Source of the DNA: Pieris napi | Lineage: Eukaryota; Arthropoda; Insecta; Lepidoptera; Pieridae | NCBI RefSeq assembly: GCF_905475465.1 | Contig: NC_062257.1 | Coordinates: forward strand, 3,782,001-3,846,000 | Length of the DNA: 64,000 nucleotides | Direction: 5' to 3' | Shown here: piece after piece, positions 60,397 through 64,000 of the stretch | Position numbering within the stretch: the first letter of the stretch is position 1 | How the letters are laid out: the number at the start of each line of letters is the position of its first letter | The notes under the pieces: model-generated | The model's database searches: none | Told to the model about the DNA's origin: nothing | What the model saw: the letters and a program-made list of their open reading frames with translations, nothing else | Position numbers and translations under genes: made by a program

Positions 60397-60425
60397 TTTA
60401 AACAACTGTCAGTTCCTTCTGTCAC
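60397..60425 (-). other. 5' UTR part of first coding exon, with splice acceptor
   Basis: Reading the minus strand, a pyrimidine tract and CAG end at 60,426, followed by 29 nt that contain an in-frame TGA just upstream of the first ATG. The translated exon is therefore not exon 1 of the transcript. One or more non-coding exons and the promoter lie at higher coordinates, either in 60.5-64 kb, where I could not identify them, or beyond the window. Confidence 0.7.
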
Positions 60426-60489
60426 CTGGAAAAAGAGTTTTAAGTATAGCTTGTGACGTCTACAATTATTTTATTTATTTCCTAACAGT

Positions 60490-60775
60490 AAAATTAAAAA
60501 CTTTAGAGGTACAGGGACACCCGGATGGAACGAAATTCCTTTCGTTCGAGATAGATTTTCTCGACACCAATCTCACGACGAAAAAAAAAAGCCAACATCA
60601 CGAGGTGTTCCCAGGCGGTCACCCATCCAAGTACTGACCTCGCCCGACGTTTCTTAACTTCGGTGATCGGACGAGAACCGGTGTATTACAATAGCAAATA
60701 GCAAAAAAGTGTCGTGACAACTTTTCGTAAGAATTTTTTCCGTCTAGCCCCCTTTCACGCGCGATAAGGAACTTC
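60490..60775 (-). repeat. 5S-rRNA-derived dispersed element, copy 2
   Basis: Same layout as copy 1; the 5S part is 60,591-60,688. It lacks a roughly 40-bp insert present in copy 1 near 28,690-28,725. It starts 65 nt upstream of the first coding exon of jbug and passes into an ACGCGCGATAAGGAACTTCG block. Confidence 0.75.
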
Positions 60776-60916
60776 GTTCCAATAAAAAGGAGGGCAACTA
60801 GAAGTCGCTTTAGAGCGATCTCCTCCAGGCAATCACTGTGAGAAGACAAATTAAATTAGATAGGGAAGAAGTGTAAAACTTCATAAAATATAAAATAACT
60901 TAGACAAAACTAATGG

Positions 60917-61187
60917 AACAGCGTGCGACTCTCATCCTTGAGGTCGTAGGTTCGATCCCCGGCTGTGCACCAATGGACTTTATTTCTATGTGCGCATTTA
61001 ACATTCGCTCGAACGATGAAAACATCGTAAGAAAACCGGCTTGCCTTAGACCCAAAAAGTTGACGGCGTGTATAAGGCACTGGAGGCTGATCACCTACTT
61101 GCCTATTAGATCGAAAAATGATCATGAAACAGATTCAGAAATCTGAGGCCCAGACCTAAAGAGGATGTAGCGCCACTGATTTATTTA
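60917..61187 (+). repeat. SINE family A, head truncated
   Basis: ACAGCGTGCGACTCTCATCC to GTAGCGCCACTGATTTATTT. Confidence 0.7.
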
Positions 61188-61674
61188 TTTTATTTTAAAC
61201 AGTGAAATGGAAAATATTAAAAATACATTGTAAATAGTTTCTTTTGTTGTTATTATTTGTTTATATTACCGAGCCCTAGATGGCGCTATGCACAGTTTTA
61301 CATATTGACATGTACATAATGGGATTAATGTTTATATTGTCTGTGCAATGCGTTTTCATTGCATTTATAAATAAAATTATAAGGATTTATATAATGAATT
61401 CCATCTGTTACTGATTAAGGAATTATTCCATTCACGTAGTGTGAATGCGATTAACTTTTATGATAACTGCGTATTGTATTCCCAAATTAAAAGTTTTAAA
61501 AAGTTTATTTAAATTTCATGTTTTATATATAAGTATCATCAAACTTTTTAAGTTTGTTAGCGCGTATCAGGATTTCAGGATGTATCATAGGTTCAATTTG
61601 AAAAAAAACTAATGTTAAATTAGAAACCATGTTGGTAAGTAATGATTTAATAAGATTATAAATTTCTGAAAAGC

Positions 61675-61765
61675 TTTTTATTTAATAGGAGGCAAACGGG
61701 CAGGCTCATCTGATGTTAAGTGATACCACCGCCCATGGACATTGCCAGAAGGCTCGTTGCCGCCT
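61675..61765 (-). mobile_element. LINE HGRR-type fragment
   Basis: GGAGGCAAACGGGCAGGCTC and ACCACCGCCCATGGACATTG blocks; short decayed copy. Confidence 0.5.
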
Positions 61766-61989
61766 AATTTAGTCTAGTTATACTGTCGTAAAAGATAGCC
61801 AGGAGAATCTACCACCTAAATAAGTTAGGTCCGGTACACTGGTTTACCGGAAAGCAAAGACAATACAAGAATATCAATTACATTAACAAAATACACCCCA
61901 ATCTGGCTGGTCCCCGTGGGGAAAGTGATCTCCATTACATATGAAAAACGAAGAACAGGACATTAATACAACAAAAAAGGCGCTCCAAA

Positions 61990-62139
61990 GGCCTTAGTCA
62001 AGATGCCTTAACAGAAGTGTATGTAGAAAGTCAAAAACTAAATCTGTATGAAGACTTTTCGACACGAACTGTCTTTTCCATACAAATTTAGTTTTCGACT
62101 TTCTACATACACTACTGTTAAGGCATCTTGACTAAGGCC
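61990..62139. mobile_element. 150-bp foldback element
   Basis: GGCCTTAGTCAAGATGCCTT at the left, inverted at the right. The arms pair over about 55-60 bp with a loop of about 30 nt. Confidence 0.72.
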
Positions 62140-62342
62140 CCAGGTCACAATTATAAAAAAGACAATTAGAATATTGCATTGAGAAAAATCGGAGAAAAAA
62201 AGAAAGAGAAATGATACAATATGGAGGAGGCTTTTACGTTAAAAGGGGCCATAGAATACTAGACCGCTTAATAAACAAATTTTTACAATTTTACTAACAC
62301 AACTAATACTCTATGTAACTAACTCATTTTTGTATGGAGCTA

Positions 62343-62545
62343 TAGTGTAATAAAAAAGTGCGTGTGTACAAAGTACACATGTCAGAAGTGAAACTTCTTT
62401 AGCAAACTAATTTTTAAGTCTTGTTCATATTTATAAAGATCTAAAACTTTAGATTTCCGAAACTTAGAGGGAGGGAAAAAGGAAGATATGTTAAGAATTT
62501 AATGAATTTAATTGTCATTAAAATATTAAGTGTCGAAAACTAATA
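62343..62545 (-). mobile_element. TIR element right-end fragment
   Basis: Complement of 51,144-51,318 (CAGAAGTGAAACTTCTTTAG to TAAAATATTAAGTGTCGAAA); the rest is missing. Confidence 0.6.
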
Positions 62546-64000
62546 CATATTATATAATAAATTAATTTTTTTTTAATTTGAAAAACACGAGGCATTTTGA
62601 GTTGTCAATAAATTATTTTGCATAAAATTTGAAATACTAACATTTCATAAATTCTCTTTACGAAATTTTAATTTTAAAAATAGAATTTCTATAAGGTTTT
62701 CACCCTTCTCACTCTCTCTCAATCGGTCTCAATCACTCTCTCCCTTTCGACAAAAACGCTGCATCTTCGTGACGTTCAGTAAAAAAATTACCCTCATGCG
62801 CCAAATAAAATTTTAATAACAAAAAGTTACAATTACCATATGGCCATGAAGTATACATTTACCCTATGGCAAATTAGGTAAAAAATGGCGTTTAGGTGTC
62901 GTCAATTTCAGAGCCGGAAGTTTCAGCGTGAGTTTCCAGCAGATGACGTATTGTCATTTGAGGTGATTGATTACGCTTTTAGTGCCACATAATAACGCAA
63001 AATAACTACCACTTTTACTGTAAAAATAGCTGATACGCGATTCTGAGAGTGTAACATCAGAGCTACGGAGTACGGCTTGTGGAGTACTAGTTGGTTGCTG
63101 TCCACGAATTTGATATACTTAAAAGCATATTTTTAGGATAGCCAGGTTGTTAAAATCCTGATTTTGCACCAATGTATTTTATCGCTATAAACGTATATAT
63201 ACCCAACAAATGGCTGATCATCTACTTGCATTAACAAATAGATTTAGAAATTTTAATCTGACATTGTTCGATATACATATAGTTATTATACGTGAAATAA
63301 GCTAACACAATCACTTTAAAAATGTGTTATGTTATAATTGACAGCTGACAATTTACATTGAAAACAAGTCAAAGTCAAAAATCATTTATTCATGTAGGTA
63401 ACACAATGTACACTTATGAACGTCAAAAAAGAAATATACATTTACTGCCAGTTCTCAAATCAAGGGCGTAGAACGGAAGAGAAGAACTGGCAATTAACTC
63501 AAGGCATACAAAGAAAACAGCAGTTAACTTAAAAATGCTTACATCAAAATTGTTTATTACTAAAATAAAGTGCCAAAAATCTAAATAATAGAAAAAGAAA
63601 AGTATTAATCCACACTTCTATAATGCTATTAATTACGCAATTCTTAAGCTTTATAAAGAAAATAAAGTGTTTTAATTCACTCCACATACATCTCAATCGA
63701 GAAAGGAAACGAAAACAAAGAATTCTTTCTTGAGACTAGTTCTTTTATCGTTCCGTATTTTAGTTTAGAAGTGTAAACAATTAAGTTGAAATAGTTTCTA
63801 TTGGGGCTGAAGTTCATAAGGCGAACTCGAAAAACTTACTGATGTAATATAGAAATGTATAGAATATAGAAAATACATATTTTTAGTATCTGTTTCATGA
63901 TTATTAGTTTCGAGTAATAATACATATTAATATTATCTAGTACCAATTAATAAAAACGCGCCAAATTTGTTCTGCCACAGATTTTTTATATGCCACAGAC
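62546..64000. other. Upstream of the first coding exon; mostly unique
   Basis: Contains a CACTCTCTCTCAATCGGTCT tract and AAAACGCTGCATCTTCGTGA (62.70-62.79 kb), which look repeat-like, and a LINE fragment at 63.4 kb. No promoter or upstream exon could be assigned. Confidence 0.4.
63365..63500 (-). mobile_element. LINE family 2 3' UTR fragment
   Basis: Contains the TCAAATCAAGGGCGTAGAAC and ATCATTTATTCATGTAGGTA blocks in minus orientation. Confidence 0.7.

Overview
This is a eukaryotic, AT-rich, repeat-dense window that looks lepidopteran (moth or butterfly). The evidence is split genes with GT/AG introns, several families of tRNA-derived SINEs, many short non-autonomous Helitrons ending in CTAGT after a small hairpin, MITEs, and 5'-truncated jockey/CR1-like LINEs. 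I cannot name a species.

One host gene dominates. On the minus strand, 19 exons spread from 60,425 down to 20,644 encode the first 1,298 codons of a filamin-type actin cross-linker, best read as the orthologue of Drosophila jitterbug (jbug). I assembled it by hand from consensus splice sites, and every exon junction keeps reading phase. The protein starts with a conserved 50-residue leader. Three calponin-homology (CH) domains follow (residues about 53-156, 166-264 and 268-367), then three filamin/Ig repeats (about 371-652), a long low-complexity Ser/Thr/Arg-rich linker (about 653-1215) and the start of a fourth filamin repeat (1221 to the last exon seen). One linker exon (30,253-31,297) carries six tandem 39-residue repeats, three of them identical in protein. 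A 30-codon exon (22,314-22,402), too short to stand out as an open frame, restores the phase between exons 17 and 19. The first coding exon begins with 5' UTR behind a splice acceptor, so the promoter and at least one non-coding exon lie upstream, and the 3' end of the gene lies off the left edge. I see no further jbug exon in 1-20,640, which reads as one large repeat-filled intron.

The rest of the window is mobile or repetitive DNA. 1-20.6 kb holds Helitrons of three families, SINEs, LINE tails and MITEs. 20.6-33 kb holds the linker exons among SINEs, two Helitrons back to back, a TIR element and a 5S-rRNA-derived repeat. 33-46.5 kb holds the filamin-repeat and CH3 exons, with two near-identical direct repeats flanking exon 10, a polyC MITE 4 nt from a splice donor, and a mariner-like MITE 23 nt from another. 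46.5-56 kb holds CH1/CH2 exons, a truncated reverse transcriptase, a perfect 543-bp (TTATTTA)n array, and a SINE nested in another repeat with a 12-bp target duplication. 56-58.5 kb holds a dead PIF/Harbinger element with both its transposase remnants and its Myb/SANT ORF. 58.5-64 kb holds the start exon, the second 5S-derived repeat, a 150-bp foldback and LINE tails.

I found no convincing new multi-gene system. The observations most worth following are the jbug linker repeat, the direct repeats able to delete exon 10, the MITE family with CTG target duplications shown by an empty-site comparison inside the window, and the heptamer array. No viral genes, CRISPR arrays, operons or functional tRNA/rRNA genes were seen.
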